In this document: positions 5,758 to 13,315 of the stretch, piece by piece | Position numbering within the stretch: position 1 is the stretch's first letter | How the letters are laid out: the number at the start of each line of letters is the position of its first letter | Source of the DNA: a virus | Direction: 5' to 3' (one strand) | Virus record (IMG/VR): IMGVR_UViG_3300015611_000014 | Span: 1-25,191 of that record | Length of the DNA: 25,191 nucleotides | Notes under the pieces: generated by a model | What the model saw: the letters and a program-made list of their open reading frames with translations, nothing else | What the model was told of the DNA's origin: nothing | Database searches by the model: none | Made by a program: the position numbers and the translations under genes

Positions 5758-5837
5758 TCCTTTCATTGTTGATGTGTATAGATGACCACACTCACCGATA
5801 GATGAGCATGGGTACTGAAGGGGTGCGTATAGATGTC
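5758..5837. repeat. Intergenic repeat, copy B
   Basis: Second copy of the element at 4205-4286, differing by a few substitutions and by short gaps. It lies between paralogue B (ending 5836) and the gene starting at 5753. The stem of copy A is weaker here (CTCA/TGAG plus an outer CCA/TGG with two mismatches). Its leader portion (GAAAGGAC) is retained just before the ATG at 5751-5753. Confidence 0.85.
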
Positions 5838-6132
5838 AGAACCGCTCGAATGCGTGATCCAGTGGGCGTAGCGGGTAGATCGCAAGCGAGTGATCCCCTT
5901 CACCTTCCCCATTCGTAGTCGTTAAGATCCTGATCTCGCCATGCTCGTTAAGGCCGATAAAGACATCAGCAACGCACTGTTTCGAATCAACCCCTTTGAA
6001 GAAGCTGATGCGTAACTCCTGATAGTCTCTCCCTCCCTCGCCTGGATTGTATTCAACCTCGGCTTCTACCCTGATCTCCTGCGGGTTATTGCCCTGATAG
6101 CGCAGTGGCACGCGCTCGATCTTAGTGCTCAT
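5836..6132 (-). CDS. Hypothetical protein, paralogue B of a duplicated pair
   Basis: 98 residues, starting MSTKIERVPLRYQGNNPQEI after a leader with CAACAACAACACTGAAAGGATAAC. The shared domain (YQELRISFFKGVDSK, CVADVFIGLNEHGEIRIL, HSLAIYPLRP) aligns with residues in the C-terminal half of the gene at 3744-4199, which adds a helical N-terminus and an insert. Matched positions include ADVF(I/V)GL, GE(I/V)R(I/V)L and LA(I/V)YP. Together with the flanking repeats this indicates cassette duplication. Function unknown. Confidence 0.8.
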   Translation of the reverse strand: MSTKIERVPLRYQGNNPQEIRVEAEVEYNPGEGGRDYQELRISFFKGVDSKQCVADVFIGLNEHGEIRILTTTNGEGEGDHSLAIYPLRPLDHAFERF

Positions 6133-6162
6133 GTTATCCTTTCAGTGTTGTTGTTGATTGAT

Positions 6163-6693
6163 CTAAGGGGTTTGAAAACGGCCTCGCGCGTCACGCTTCC
6201 GAGGTGCTGAAGGAGTAGAGCCAAATTGGCCTAAGGCGTTACGTGTACGGGGTCCATGATCCTGATGACCAAAGCGTCCCATCGAATCACGTATACGCTC
6301 ATGCCCAAGGATCATGCGAGTAAGGCGCTTTGCTTTCTCAATCGCCTTCAACCTCACCTTGCGCTTCTTGCGCTCTATCGCATCCAGTGTCTGAGGCGTG
6401 AGCTTCACTCGGCCTTTACGAACCGCATCCTTCATGTTCTCACTGCGCGAATCATTGAACAGATGGCATGGATTCACACACGCTCTGTTGTCGCATGAGT
6501 GACAGACATCCCGTTCAATGATCTCCCCGATCAGTAGGGTATAAGCGAGCTGATGAGCCCAGTGCTTGACGCTTTGGTATGTGAGCTGCCCATACCCAGC
6601 GTTGTTCACACTGCCAGTCCATGGCCAACACTGATTAAGATCACGCGCTACCGCATGGGCAGTGAACGCAGCTTCGAGTGATTGATATTGCAT
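6163..6693 (-). CDS. HNH endonuclease with repeated GRF tail motifs
   Basis: 176 residues. The start NQCWPWTGSVNNAGYGQL, then HQLAYTLLIGEII and VCHSCDNRACVNPCHLF with N and D further on (SENMKDAVRKG), is the zinc-supported HNH_3 type, with likely catalytic His65 and metal-site His77. Such proteins nick or cut DNA, often as homing or packaging-linked nucleases. The C-terminus has three related units, RDSMGRF, RNALGQF and RDARGRF, separated by polar linkers, probably DNA contacts. It is the first gene of the left arm. No Shine-Dalgarno is seen before the ATG, so it may start on a nearly leaderless transcript. Confidence 0.85.
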   Translation of the reverse strand: MQYQSLEAAFTAHAVARDLNQCWPWTGSVNNAGYGQLTYQSVKHWAHQLAYTLLIGEIIERDVCHSCDNRACVNPCHLFNDSRSENMKDAVRKGRVKLTPQTLDAIERKKRKVRLKAIEKAKRLTRMILGHERIRDSMGRFGHQDHGPRTRNALGQFGSTPSAPRKRDARGRFQTP

Positions 6694-6880
6694 AGGTTTA
6701 GAATTCGCTGGTGGTGGGAAGGAATCTACTCGTGAGTTTTCCTGTCAGGTAGCCGAGCCTGTGTAGAACGGATTTTTGTGGGACCCCCAAATTAAATAGT
6801 GTTACGGGGTACGTTGGCGTTGACAATTCCCCCTATGAAGAGCAGAGACCGTAACGGTCCACTGATTTAATCCGAACCGA
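6694..6880. promoter_or_regulatory. Divergent intergenic control region
   Basis: This 187-base gap separates the two arms and must hold promoters for both. On the plus strand TTGACA occurs at 6820-6825, but no good TATAAT follows at 16-18 bases. An AT-rich patch (AAATTAAATAGTG, about 6789-6801) could serve a minus-strand promoter, with TTGTCA on that strand about 20 bases before CACTAT. A 13-base palindrome lies at 6847-6859. No gene or terminator is visible. Confidence 0.6.
6847..6859. promoter_or_regulatory. Palindromic operator-like site
   Basis: GACCGTAACGGTC, six-base arms around one central A, lies 21 bases before the small terminase ATG and just downstream of the candidate -35. The position is typical of a repressor or initiator binding site. 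It could also act as a hairpin in the leader. Confidence 0.45.
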
Positions 6881-7489
6881 ATGCCTTCGATCACCGAAAT
6901 CGCTAACCACTGGGGCGTCTCGCGACCCCGAGCTTCAAAGCTAGTCAAGGAAGGGTGCCCGACAAATTCATTGAAGGCCGCGGACCTCTGGCGAGAGAAT
7001 AGAGGACGCAAGCGCGAGGCCCCAAAGTCGAAACTCGGCAAATTTGCAGACGAGCCCAAAAGGAAGGGCCGGCCTCAGACTCCGAGGAAACCAGCGAAGA
7101 CCGGGGACTCTCTTCTCGACGCCCTCAATAACGCGATCGCGGTCGCCGATGGCGCGTTCGAGGACTACGAATACGCCAGGGTCCACAAGCTTGGCAGCCG
7201 ATCGATCCGACTCTCCGAGCACAACAAAGCCATCGACTCCCGTCTCAAAGCCGAGAAAGCTTATCGCGAGGAAATGGAACGTCGGAAGATCCTAGTCCCA
7301 ATCCAGGAAGCGGTCGATATGTGCAGGCGCACAATGGACCCGGTTTTGCGACGGCTGAAGAAGCTGCCCCAGGAGTCAGGACCGCAGTGTAATCCCCAGG
7401 ATGCGTTGACGGCCGTTCGAATATTAGAGGCCGAAGTAAACACGATCATAGGAATCGGCCGGAAAGCTCTCGATGCCATCAAAGCCTGA
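6881..7489 (+). CDS. terS: Terminase small subunit, Nu1-like
   Basis: 202 residues. It opens with a helix-turn-helix, ITEIANHWGVSRPRASKLVK, as in Nu1-type small terminase subunits that recognise the phage packaging site. A basic linker (KRKGRPQTPRKPAK) and a helical oligomerisation region (FEDYEYARVHKLGSR through AYREEMERRKILV) follow. It lies directly upstream of the nuclease and large subunit, overlapping the former by 17 bases. No Shine-Dalgarno precedes the ATG. The HTH and position are strong evidence; the exact family assignment is inferred. Confidence 0.75.
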   Translation: MPSITEIANHWGVSRPRASKLVKEGCPTNSLKAADLWRENRGRKREAPKSKLGKFADEPKRKGRPQTPRKPAKTGDSLLDALNNAIAVADGAFEDYEYARVHKLGSRSIRLSEHNKAIDSRLKAEKAYREEMERRKILVPIQEAVDMCRRTMDPVLRRLKKLPQESGPQCNPQDALTAVRILEAEVNTIIGIGRKALDAIKA

Positions 7490-7991
7490 CACAATCTGGA
7501 TGTTCCGGGCCGCCGCCGTTCAATGGCTGCGCTACAAAACCCAGTGCTCAATCGTGGCCATCGAACGCGGGATCTCAATGGGCGGAACCCCGGATGTGAT
7601 CGGGTTGACGCCCAAGCGCTTCATCACCGAGATCGAGATCAAGCGCACCGTTGCCGACTTCAAACGGAACGCGAAAAAGCTATGGAGTTTCCAGGAGGGC
7701 GGCTCGATTTTCGAGGGCACGGGCTGGGAGCGCACACGCCCTCGCCTCTTCTACTTTCTCGTCCCGGAGGAGATCGTCGAAAAGGTCCAGCCACTGCTTC
7801 TACCCGAACAGGGGTTAATGTGCATCAGTAGCCGTTATCGCAAATACCAGGGCGTGTCCGAGGTAAAGGTGGTCAAGAACGCGATCCCGAGCGCCCGCGC
7901 CAAACGCTTGACGATGCGCCAATGCGTGGCAATGGCCAAGCATCAAACTGGGTCCCTGTCATCGCTCTTGAATAAACTCGCTGTCCAATGA
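7473..7991 (+). CDS. PD-(D/E)XK nuclease-like protein
   Basis: 172 residues with GGTPDVIGLTPKRFITEIEI followed by KRT. This is a PD...ExK core (Asp of PDVIG, then EIEIK), the signature of PD-(D/E)XK nucleases, some resembling MmcB-like putative repair endonucleases. Upstream is a helical segment (FRAAAVQWLRYKTQCSIVA) and downstream a strand-rich part (PRLFYFLVPEEIV). A basic C-terminus (SARAKRLTMRQCVAMAKH) may contact DNA. It sits between the terminase subunits and overlaps the large-subunit start by 4 bases (ATGA), so a packaging or end-processing role is plausible but unproven. Confidence 0.65.
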   Translation: MPSKPDTIWMFRAAAVQWLRYKTQCSIVAIERGISMGGTPDVIGLTPKRFITEIEIKRTVADFKRNAKKLWSFQEGGSIFEGTGWERTRPRLFYFLVPEEIVEKVQPLLLPEQGLMCISSRYRKYQGVSEVKVVKNAIPSARAKRLTMRQCVAMAKHQTGSLSSLLNKLAVQ

Positions 7992-9862
7992 ACGCCGCCA
8001 GCGCACTCTTCAACCCGGCCGGCATCGAAGAGGTGCGACTCGTCCTCTCAGATCTATTCGCTCCTGTCCGGCAGGAATCGGTCGTGGACTGGGTTGAGGA
8101 GTATGTCGAACTCCCGACCGGCGCCATCACGGGCAAGATGCAGATGAAGTATATCCCGTACGGGCGCGAGATCCTGGAGCGCTACGGGGATAAGAAAACT
8201 CGTCACCTCGTTCTCGTCTTCCCGACTCAGGCGGCAAAGACCACGCTCTTGGCGGCAGGGATGCTCTACCGAATCGCCAAAGACGCGGAGGATGCGATGT
8301 GGGTCATGGGCAACGCTGATCAATCCCGCGACTTCAGTAAGGAGCGCTGGCAACCGTTCGTGCACTTGTGCAAGCCCGTCCTAGATCTTGTCCCTCGAAC
8401 TTCCAAGGGCGCAATCAATAAACACCTCTGGGGCTTCACGTCTCAGCACTTCTTGTCGATGGTGCTGAACTTCGTCGGTGCGGGATCGACCACGAATCTC
8501 TCCTCTCGTCCCCGTGGTCTGATCCAGATGGATGAGGTGGACAAATATTACGACGAGCTGAAGTTCGACGCCGGTACGATCCAACTCGCGGAAGAGCGCC
8601 AGAAAACGTTCCCGTTCCCGCTCGCAGTCAAAGCGTCCTCGCCCACGCTCGCGAACCGGATGATCTGGGTCGAGTACCTCAAAACCGACCAGCGCAAATA
8701 CTGGCTGCCGTGTCCGCGGTGCGAGAAAGAGATCTTGTTCAAACTCAAAGTCCTGAACGAGAAACATGGCGAGTGCGGACTGCGCTGGTGGCACGAGCAC
8801 CCGGACGAGGCCAAGACTGATGGCTTCTGGGACATGCAAAAGGTCCGGGCCAACGCTTTCTACAAGGCCCAGTGCTGCGGTAAGATGATCCACAACTTCG
8901 AGCGGCCGATGATGCTGGAGAACGGGATCTGGAAACCTGACAACCCGCGCGCGGAAAGCGGACGCCACGGCTACCACCTGAATTCGCTGTACTCGATCCT
9001 GTCGCAGCAAACCAGCTTCGCCCAGATCGCGATTCAGTTCCTCACCGCCAAGGGCCTTCGATCAGAGCTACAAAATTTTATCAACGGCTGGATGGCTGAG
9101 CCATGGGATGAGTCTCAGGCGTACGACCAAAAAGATGTTAAACTCGAAGTATTCAACAACGAGAATATTCCTCAGGACGGCTCGATCCCGATCATGGGCG
9201 TGGACGTTCAGGAAAACGGCTTCTGGGTCATCATCCGGCGCTTCGCTCCGCCGTCGAAAGGAAAGCCCTATGGTGAGAGCTGGCTGCTCTTTGCCGACAA
9301 AATAGATTCTGAGGCCGATCTCGAAGATCTACAGAAAGAGTATGGTGTCCTGGGCGAGGATGTGCTGCTCGATATGGCACGACGGCCAAACCAGGTAGGC
9401 GCCATGATCATCGAGCACGATTGGCGCGGTGTCTGGGGTAGCCCGGTCGCGAAGCACTACTACCACCCGCAGCCTGACGGAACCCGAGTCAGCCGGCCAT
9501 ACTCCGTTGTTCAATTTCGTGATCCGATGCTTGGAACGAAATGGGAGAACCGGACCTTCAAGCGCGCCCGCTTCGTCAATTTTGCCAAGAACGCGATCCT
9601 GGATCTCAAAAGCAGCCTTCGCTTTTCTGAGCCCACGATCTGGCATGTGACCGCGCAGGTGAATAACCAGTACGCCCGACACCTGAACTCGCGCGTGAAG
9701 CGCTGGGAGCGCAACAAGCGCACCGGCCGCATGGAGTGGGTATGGTATGAACTGCATCAGCAAAATCACTTGGATGACGCTGAATCCTTTGTCACTATCC
9801 GAGCCCTGCAACGCGGCCTCCTGTCCCCGCCACCGGAAACGAGCCAACAAGACGCTGCCTGA
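7988..9862 (+). CDS. terL: Terminase large subunit, GpA family
   Basis: 624 residues, the usual size. The N-terminal packaging ATPase has a variant Walker A (PTQAAKTT, about 79-86) and Walker B (LIQMDEVDKY, about 178-187). A zinc-like insertion follows (PCPRCEKE at 241-248; QCCGKM near 295-300). The C-terminal nuclease begins at GVDVQENGFWV (Asp406), with IEHDWRGVWG and HLDDAESF as later acidic elements. The motor translocates DNA into the prohead and cuts concatemers. The start overlaps the previous gene as ATGA. No portal gene follows, unlike lambda. Confidence 0.93.
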   Translation: MNAASALFNPAGIEEVRLVLSDLFAPVRQESVVDWVEEYVELPTGAITGKMQMKYIPYGREILERYGDKKTRHLVLVFPTQAAKTTLLAAGMLYRIAKDAEDAMWVMGNADQSRDFSKERWQPFVHLCKPVLDLVPRTSKGAINKHLWGFTSQHFLSMVLNFVGAGSTTNLSSRPRGLIQMDEVDKYYDELKFDAGTIQLAEERQKTFPFPLAVKASSPTLANRMIWVEYLKTDQRKYWLPCPRCEKEILFKLKVLNEKHGECGLRWWHEHPDEAKTDGFWDMQKVRANAFYKAQCCGKMIHNFERPMMLENGIWKPDNPRAESGRHGYHLNSLYSILSQQTSFAQIAIQFLTAKGLRSELQNFINGWMAEPWDESQAYDQKDVKLEVFNNENIPQDGSIPIMGVDVQENGFWVIIRRFAPPSKGKPYGESWLLFADKIDSEADLEDLQKEYGVLGEDVLLDMARRPNQVGAMIIEHDWRGVWGSPVAKHYYHPQPDGTRVSRPYSVVQFRDPMLGTKWENRTFKRARFVNFAKNAILDLKSSLRFSEPTIWHVTAQVNNQYARHLNSRVKRWERNKRTGRMEWVWYELHQQNHLDDAESFVTIRALQRGLLSPPPETSQQDAA

Positions 9863-9933
9863 ATTAAGTTCTTGACACATTCTCCCAGAGGATCGAGAAA
9901 TGGTGTCCTGAAACCGAAACTGAACTGAATCCG
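9863..9933 (+). promoter_or_regulatory. Short intergenic gap with TTGACA
   Basis: The 71-base gap after the large terminase holds TTGACA (9872-9877) and ends in a polypurine-like tract (GAAACCGAAACTGAACTG) before the next ATG. No good -10 is seen at 17 bases (GAGAAA). It may be the promoter for the recombination genes. Confidence 0.4.
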
Positions 9934-10683
9934 ATGCAAGAACTCCTCGTAGTCCCGCACGTCACCGAAACCCCCACGCTTTCAATCAGTGATGAGGGCC
10001 AACGGATCAAACAGGAGCTGATCGAGAAGGCAAAGCCGATCCAAACGATCTGGAATGAGAAAGGCCGCGATTCAGCGATCACTGTCGCCAGCACAATCAA
10101 GGGCCACCTGAAACTGGTTGAGGCCAGCCGCGTCGAGGTCAAAAAACCTTTCCTGGAAGTCTCTCGCGACATCGACGCCACCTCGGCTATGCACGTCAAA
10201 GAGCTGGAGGGCGAGCTGCGCCGAATCAACCGTCTCGTAGGACAATTCGAAGAGGATCGCGAGAGCAAATCCCGAGAGGCCGCTGAGGCCCTGCGTAAAG
10301 AACAGGAACGACTGGCCGCGATCGTACTGCAGCCAGACAATGAACTCGAACTCCAAAACCTGTCCGACGAAGAGCGAGGCAAACGATTACGGGAGCGCCT
10401 GGCCGCCGAGGAGCAGTTAGAAGCCACTGAACAGCAGGCGGCGCAGGTGACAGCGGCGGCGGTCGCTCAGAAGCCCACTGGCGGGGCTTTACGGAGGGAC
10501 TGGGACATTGAGGTTCTCGACATCAAGGCGCTTTATGCCGCCCATCCCCAGTGCGTGGAACTCACTCCCAGGAACCTGGCCATCAAAGATCTTCTGAAGG
10601 CTGGTATTGAGCCGGCTGGTGTGCGCGCGACGCCCAAGGTTGATTACGCCGCCAGAGCGAAAACACCGAGACTGAAACGATGA
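9934..10683 (+). CDS. Coiled-coil phage recombination-associated protein
   Basis: 249 residues. A long helical middle (VKELEGELRRINRLVGQFEE; ESKSREAAEALRKEQERLAA) is followed by an Ala/Gln linker and a compact C-terminal domain (RRDWDIEVLDIKALYAAHP then LAIKDLLKAGIEPAGVRATP). That C-terminal pattern is common in phage proteins next to RecT- or Bet-type recombinases. Here a RecT-like gene lies four genes downstream, which fits. Direct function (annealing helper or host-nuclease inhibitor) is inference. No Shine-Dalgarno. Confidence 0.65.
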   Translation: MQELLVVPHVTETPTLSISDEGQRIKQELIEKAKPIQTIWNEKGRDSAITVASTIKGHLKLVEASRVEVKKPFLEVSRDIDATSAMHVKELEGELRRINRLVGQFEEDRESKSREAAEALRKEQERLAAIVLQPDNELELQNLSDEERGKRLRERLAAEEQLEATEQQAAQVTAAAVAQKPTGGALRRDWDIEVLDIKALYAAHPQCVELTPRNLAIKDLLKAGIEPAGVRATPKVDYAARAKTPRLKR

Positions 10684-10832
10684 GCCTCTTAGCAGCATTT
10701 GACCATTGGATCATTCGAACTGATCGACGTATCGCCCAGAGGCGAGCCAGTAAACGTCGCAGGGCCGATGGAGCCGAGCTTACTCGCATGAAAGCCGAAG
10801 GAATCATCCAATCACCGAGACCTCAGAAATGA
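10680..10832 (+). CDS. Very small basic protein (50 aa)
   Basis: Short frame joined by ATGA overlaps at both ends (10680-10683 and 10829-10832). MSLLAAFDHWIIRTDRRIAQ onward, then a highly basic helix (RRASKRRRADGAELTRMKAEG). Double coupling and exact fill of the gap argue that it is translated. It could bind nucleic acid; no family recognised. Confidence 0.6.
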   Translation: MSLLAAFDHWIIRTDRRIAQRRASKRRRADGAELTRMKAEGIIQSPRPQK

Positions 10833-11053
10833 CCACGACCTCAGTCCGAGAGCAACTCGCATCCGCATTCCCGAGCCGAACCTTTGCCATCAGTGAAACG
10901 GCCTGGTATCACGGCAACATCTCTCACGAGCGCTACGTGGAATACGTAATCTCGGTCCAGCCGGGATTCGATAGAACCGAGTGTCAGAATTTCAGTGATG
11001 ACTCACTCGAAGCCTGCCTCGTCAAACTCAACGCAGCAGCAGGAGTCCAATAA
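10829..11053 (+). CDS. Small hypothetical protein (74 aa)
   Basis: MTTTSVREQLASAFPSRTFA onward, with a central YHGNISHERYVEYVISVQPG and an acidic end (DDSLEACLVKLNAAAG). ATGA overlap upstream and a one-base overlap with the next ATG (TAATG) place it in the recombination operon. No family recognised. Confidence 0.65.
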   Translation: MTTTSVREQLASAFPSRTFAISETAWYHGNISHERYVEYVISVQPGFDRTECQNFSDDSLEACLVKLNAAAGVQ

Positions 11054-11259
11054 TGTTTTCCATCCGTCAAAAAAGAGAGATCGCAGAGAAGGTGCAATCC
11101 ATTCTGCGTGCCACCAACCATCCCGAATTACCTGAAGGCGAGATAAGCTTCACGCTTCACGTCGAAGGCGCCGAGAGTTGGTCATGGGCTGACATTCGCA
11201 ACAATGGAGCCGTGGCTAATCCAGATTTCAACCCGCACAACGAACAATCAGACCCGTAA
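11053..11259 (+). CDS. Small hypothetical protein (68 aa)
   Basis: MFSIRQKREIAEKVQSILRA onward, a basic N-terminal helix, then a short strand region (EISFTLHVEGAESWSWADI) and an Asn-rich tail. GGAG precedes the start. It ends four bases before the RecT-like gene, with which it may be coupled. Function unknown. Confidence 0.65.
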   Translation: MFSIRQKREIAEKVQSILRATNHPELPEGEISFTLHVEGAESWSWADIRNNGAVANPDFNPHNEQSDP

Positions 11260-11263
11260 ATTT

Positions 11264-12448
11264 ATGGCCGAAGAAAATCAACAACTCGCAGTCCGCGAAA
11301 TCTCATTCGAGAACATGGAGAAGCTCGCGGTATCCGCGGCTGCCAGCGGCATGTTCGGCATCACAAAAAAGGAACAGGCCCTGTGTTTGTTCGCGATCTG
11401 TCAGGCCGAAGGAATGCACCCGATCCAGGCCCTGCGACGTTATCACCTGATCGACGGCAAGCCCGCCATGCGCGCTGACGCCATGCAGGGCGAGTTCATG
11501 GCCAAGGGCGGTGGAATTATCTGGCACGTCCGTACCGACGACGCTGTAGCGGCCACGCTGTTTGCCGACAAGACCAAAGTGGATGACGCCGCACGCAATA
11601 GAGCCATAAAACGGTTCGACCTGCTCTGGAGGCTTGAGTCAGCCGAAGACACTGAGGTCAGCGAGATCATGACCGCGATCGCAAATCTCAGTCGCGAGGG
11701 CGAGGAAACGATCCTGCGCACATACGAGGACGCTGAGGACAAGGGACTTACCTGGTCCTGGAAAAAGAAGGAGGGTGAGACCGGGTTCGAGAAAAAAGAC
11801 AAGGTGAATTGGAAGCAATCCCCCAGGCAGATGCTGACCGCGCGCGTGATCACCGAAGGCGTGCGCCTCATTGCTCCGGGTCTCATCGCCGGGATCTACA
11901 CTCCAGACGAGGTTGAGGACATCGTTCATGCCGAGAGAGTTGAACGGGAAGAGTTCGTCAGAACAGCTTTAGAAGAACCAGATCCGAGGGACAAGGAGGC
12001 GATCCAGCGCATGATTGATCAGTACGTCGCGGACGCAAAGACCGCGACTGGACACGAGAAGAGTCGCCTCCTGGGCCTGGCATCAGAGCTACGGGTTAAG
12101 CTCTCTGATTTGGAGCTGGAGGCCGATGAGATCCCAGGGATTAAATCAGCCAAGGAGATTGCAAGTGAACTACCTCACGCGGCCGAGCCCGAGCTGCAAC
12201 TCCATGGCGAGCCTAATCCCGTCCTGGTGCCATTGCCGAAATACAAGCTCCAGCACGTAAAGCAGAAATCACTGCTCGGGAAGGCCCTGGGCGACTTCAG
12301 TAAATCCGAGATCAAGGTCATCTACGAGAAGACTAAGCACGCCCTTACGAGCGAGGATGAACGCATTCGCAGCGAAGCCCAATACATCAAAGCGGCCTAC
12401 GACGCCCATGAGGCAAAGGCTACCGAGGAAAAAAATGAGCAAACCTGA
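11264..12448 (+). CDS. RecT-like annealing recombinase
   Basis: 394 residues from the ATG giving MAEENQQLAVREISFENMEK; an upstream extension from 11204 overlaps the previous gene and is not used. Key stretches are ALCLFAICQAEGMHPIQALR, YHLIDGKPAMRADAMQGEFM, and QSPRQMLTARVITEGVRLIA, a layout seen in RecT-superfamily single-strand annealing proteins. The C-terminus is long, acidic and helical. The role would be annealing complementary strands during recombination-dependent replication. The neighbouring coiled-coil gene and resolvase fit. Family match is by pattern, so moderate confidence. Confidence 0.6.
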   Translation: MAEENQQLAVREISFENMEKLAVSAAASGMFGITKKEQALCLFAICQAEGMHPIQALRRYHLIDGKPAMRADAMQGEFMAKGGGIIWHVRTDDAVAATLFADKTKVDDAARNRAIKRFDLLWRLESAEDTEVSEIMTAIANLSREGEETILRTYEDAEDKGLTWSWKKKEGETGFEKKDKVNWKQSPRQMLTARVITEGVRLIAPGLIAGIYTPDEVEDIVHAERVEREEFVRTALEEPDPRDKEAIQRMIDQYVADAKTATGHEKSRLLGLASELRVKLSDLELEADEIPGIKSAKEIASELPHAAEPELQLHGEPNPVLVPLPKYKLQHVKQKSLLGKALGDFSKSEIKVIYEKTKHALTSEDERIRSEAQYIKAAYDAHEAKATEEKNEQT

Positions 12449-12740
12449 ACTGTCTAAAATCCAAAATCGTCGGAAGCTGGTCGCGGTCCCGCACAAACGC
12501 GCCCTACAACTCCTGTTCGCGTCCAAGAGCTTGCAGACCTACGTCTGCGTGCCCGAGGCCGACCTGCCCGAGGGTGTGATCGTTCTCGGAGTTCACACCG
12601 ACTTCATCCGCAACGCTTTCGTCTTCGAGGTTTGCCATGCCTCGTTCGACGAGATCCCAGAAGGTGTAGAGGCACCGTTTATCACAGTGAATTGGACCTT
12701 TGTTGACCTGGCGCTGCCTGAGGGAAGGGAGAAGCCGTGA
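12435..12740 (+). CDS. Hypothetical protein (101 aa)
   Basis: Start chosen at ATG 12435, preceded by AGGAAAAA, giving MSKPELSKIQNRRKLVAVPH; it overlaps the RecT-like end by 14 bases. A strand-rich protein (TYVCVPEADLPEGVIVLGVH; AFVFEVCHASFDEIPEGVEA) with one acidic face. No family recognised. Its GTG-linked neighbour follows with a 4-base overlap. Confidence 0.65.
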   Translation: MSKPELSKIQNRRKLVAVPHKRALQLLFASKSLQTYVCVPEADLPEGVIVLGVHTDFIRNAFVFEVCHASFDEIPEGVEAPFITVNWTFVDLALPEGREKP

Positions 12741-12985
12741 GTGACAACGCTTTGGTACTAACAAAAAAGCGGGTCGCTGGCGACTTTGCTAATTACACGA
12801 AGACCAAAGACGGATACCAATGCAACACCTGCTGCGGAGTAATCATGGCCGCGCGAGTGTATCATCCAATCTGGGACGGCCCATTCCCTTGCTCTGGGTC
12901 CGGCAGGGTCCAAGTTGAGGAAGTCCCTTATTGCCCCACGTGTGAGGAAAAACCTTCAGAGAGCGGAGCGCCCATAACGGTATGA
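12737..12985 (+). CDS. Small zinc-finger-like protein
   Basis: 82 residues from a GTG (GTGA overlap; GGGAGAAG upstream). Cysteine pairs occur in YQCNTCCGV, PFPCSGSG and YCPTCEEK, giving a C..C(C)..C..C..C layout consistent with one zinc site. The N-terminus is basic (TKKRVAGDFANYTKTK). Probably a DNA- or protein-binding accessory. Function unknown. Confidence 0.65.
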   Translation: MSDNALVLTKKRVAGDFANYTKTKDGYQCNTCCGVIMAARVYHPIWDGPFPCSGSGRVQVEEVPYCPTCEEKPSESGAPITV

Positions 12986-13284
12986 TGACCGAAACCGAAC
13001 ACCTACTCATCTGCCTCAACGAGGAATGTGCCGAGATCGCCAAGCGAGTCGATAAAGCTCTGCGATTCGGACTCGACGATCGTGATCCAACCTTCGAAGG
13101 GGCGGAGCCTGAGCGCCTGCGTATCCAGCACGAGATTAACGATCTCATGGCAGTCGTCACCATACTCGAAAATCGCGGCATCATCGGTCTCTGCGCCGAC
13201 CCTGACCGTAGTCGAGCCAAACAGGCCAAGATCTTGAAGTTCATGGAGTACGCCCGTGACGCTGGCGCGCTGGAGCCGCAATGA
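12982..13284 (+). CDS. MazG-like nucleotide pyrophosphohydrolase
   Basis: 100 residues, all helical. LLICLNEECAEIAKRVDKAL followed by RIQHEINDLMAVVTILENRG gives the EExxE ... ExxD metal-binding pattern of all-alpha NTP pyrophosphatases (MazG/HisE type). These hydrolyse NTPs or dNTPs to monophosphates, in phages linked to nucleotide pool control or alarmone removal. The start uses the first of two ATGs, overlapping the previous stop. A single-domain short form is typical. Confidence 0.7.
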   Translation: MMTETEHLLICLNEECAEIAKRVDKALRFGLDDRDPTFEGAEPERLRIQHEINDLMAVVTILENRGIIGLCADPDRSRAKQAKILKFMEYARDAGALEPQ

Positions 13285-13315
13285 GCTACCAGGCTGGTTA
13301 AGTAGGTGAAATACG

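Noticed and set aside
4205-5837. CRISPR-like repeat
   Set aside because: Only two copies of about 80 bases, separated by several genes, with no spacer pattern; classified as intergenic repeats.
8381-9010. Long minus-strand frame (209 codons) opposite terL
   Set aside because: It is antisense to the terminase core with repeated Arg/Val/Leu composition and no ribosome site or coupling; a shadow caused by the codon bias of terL.
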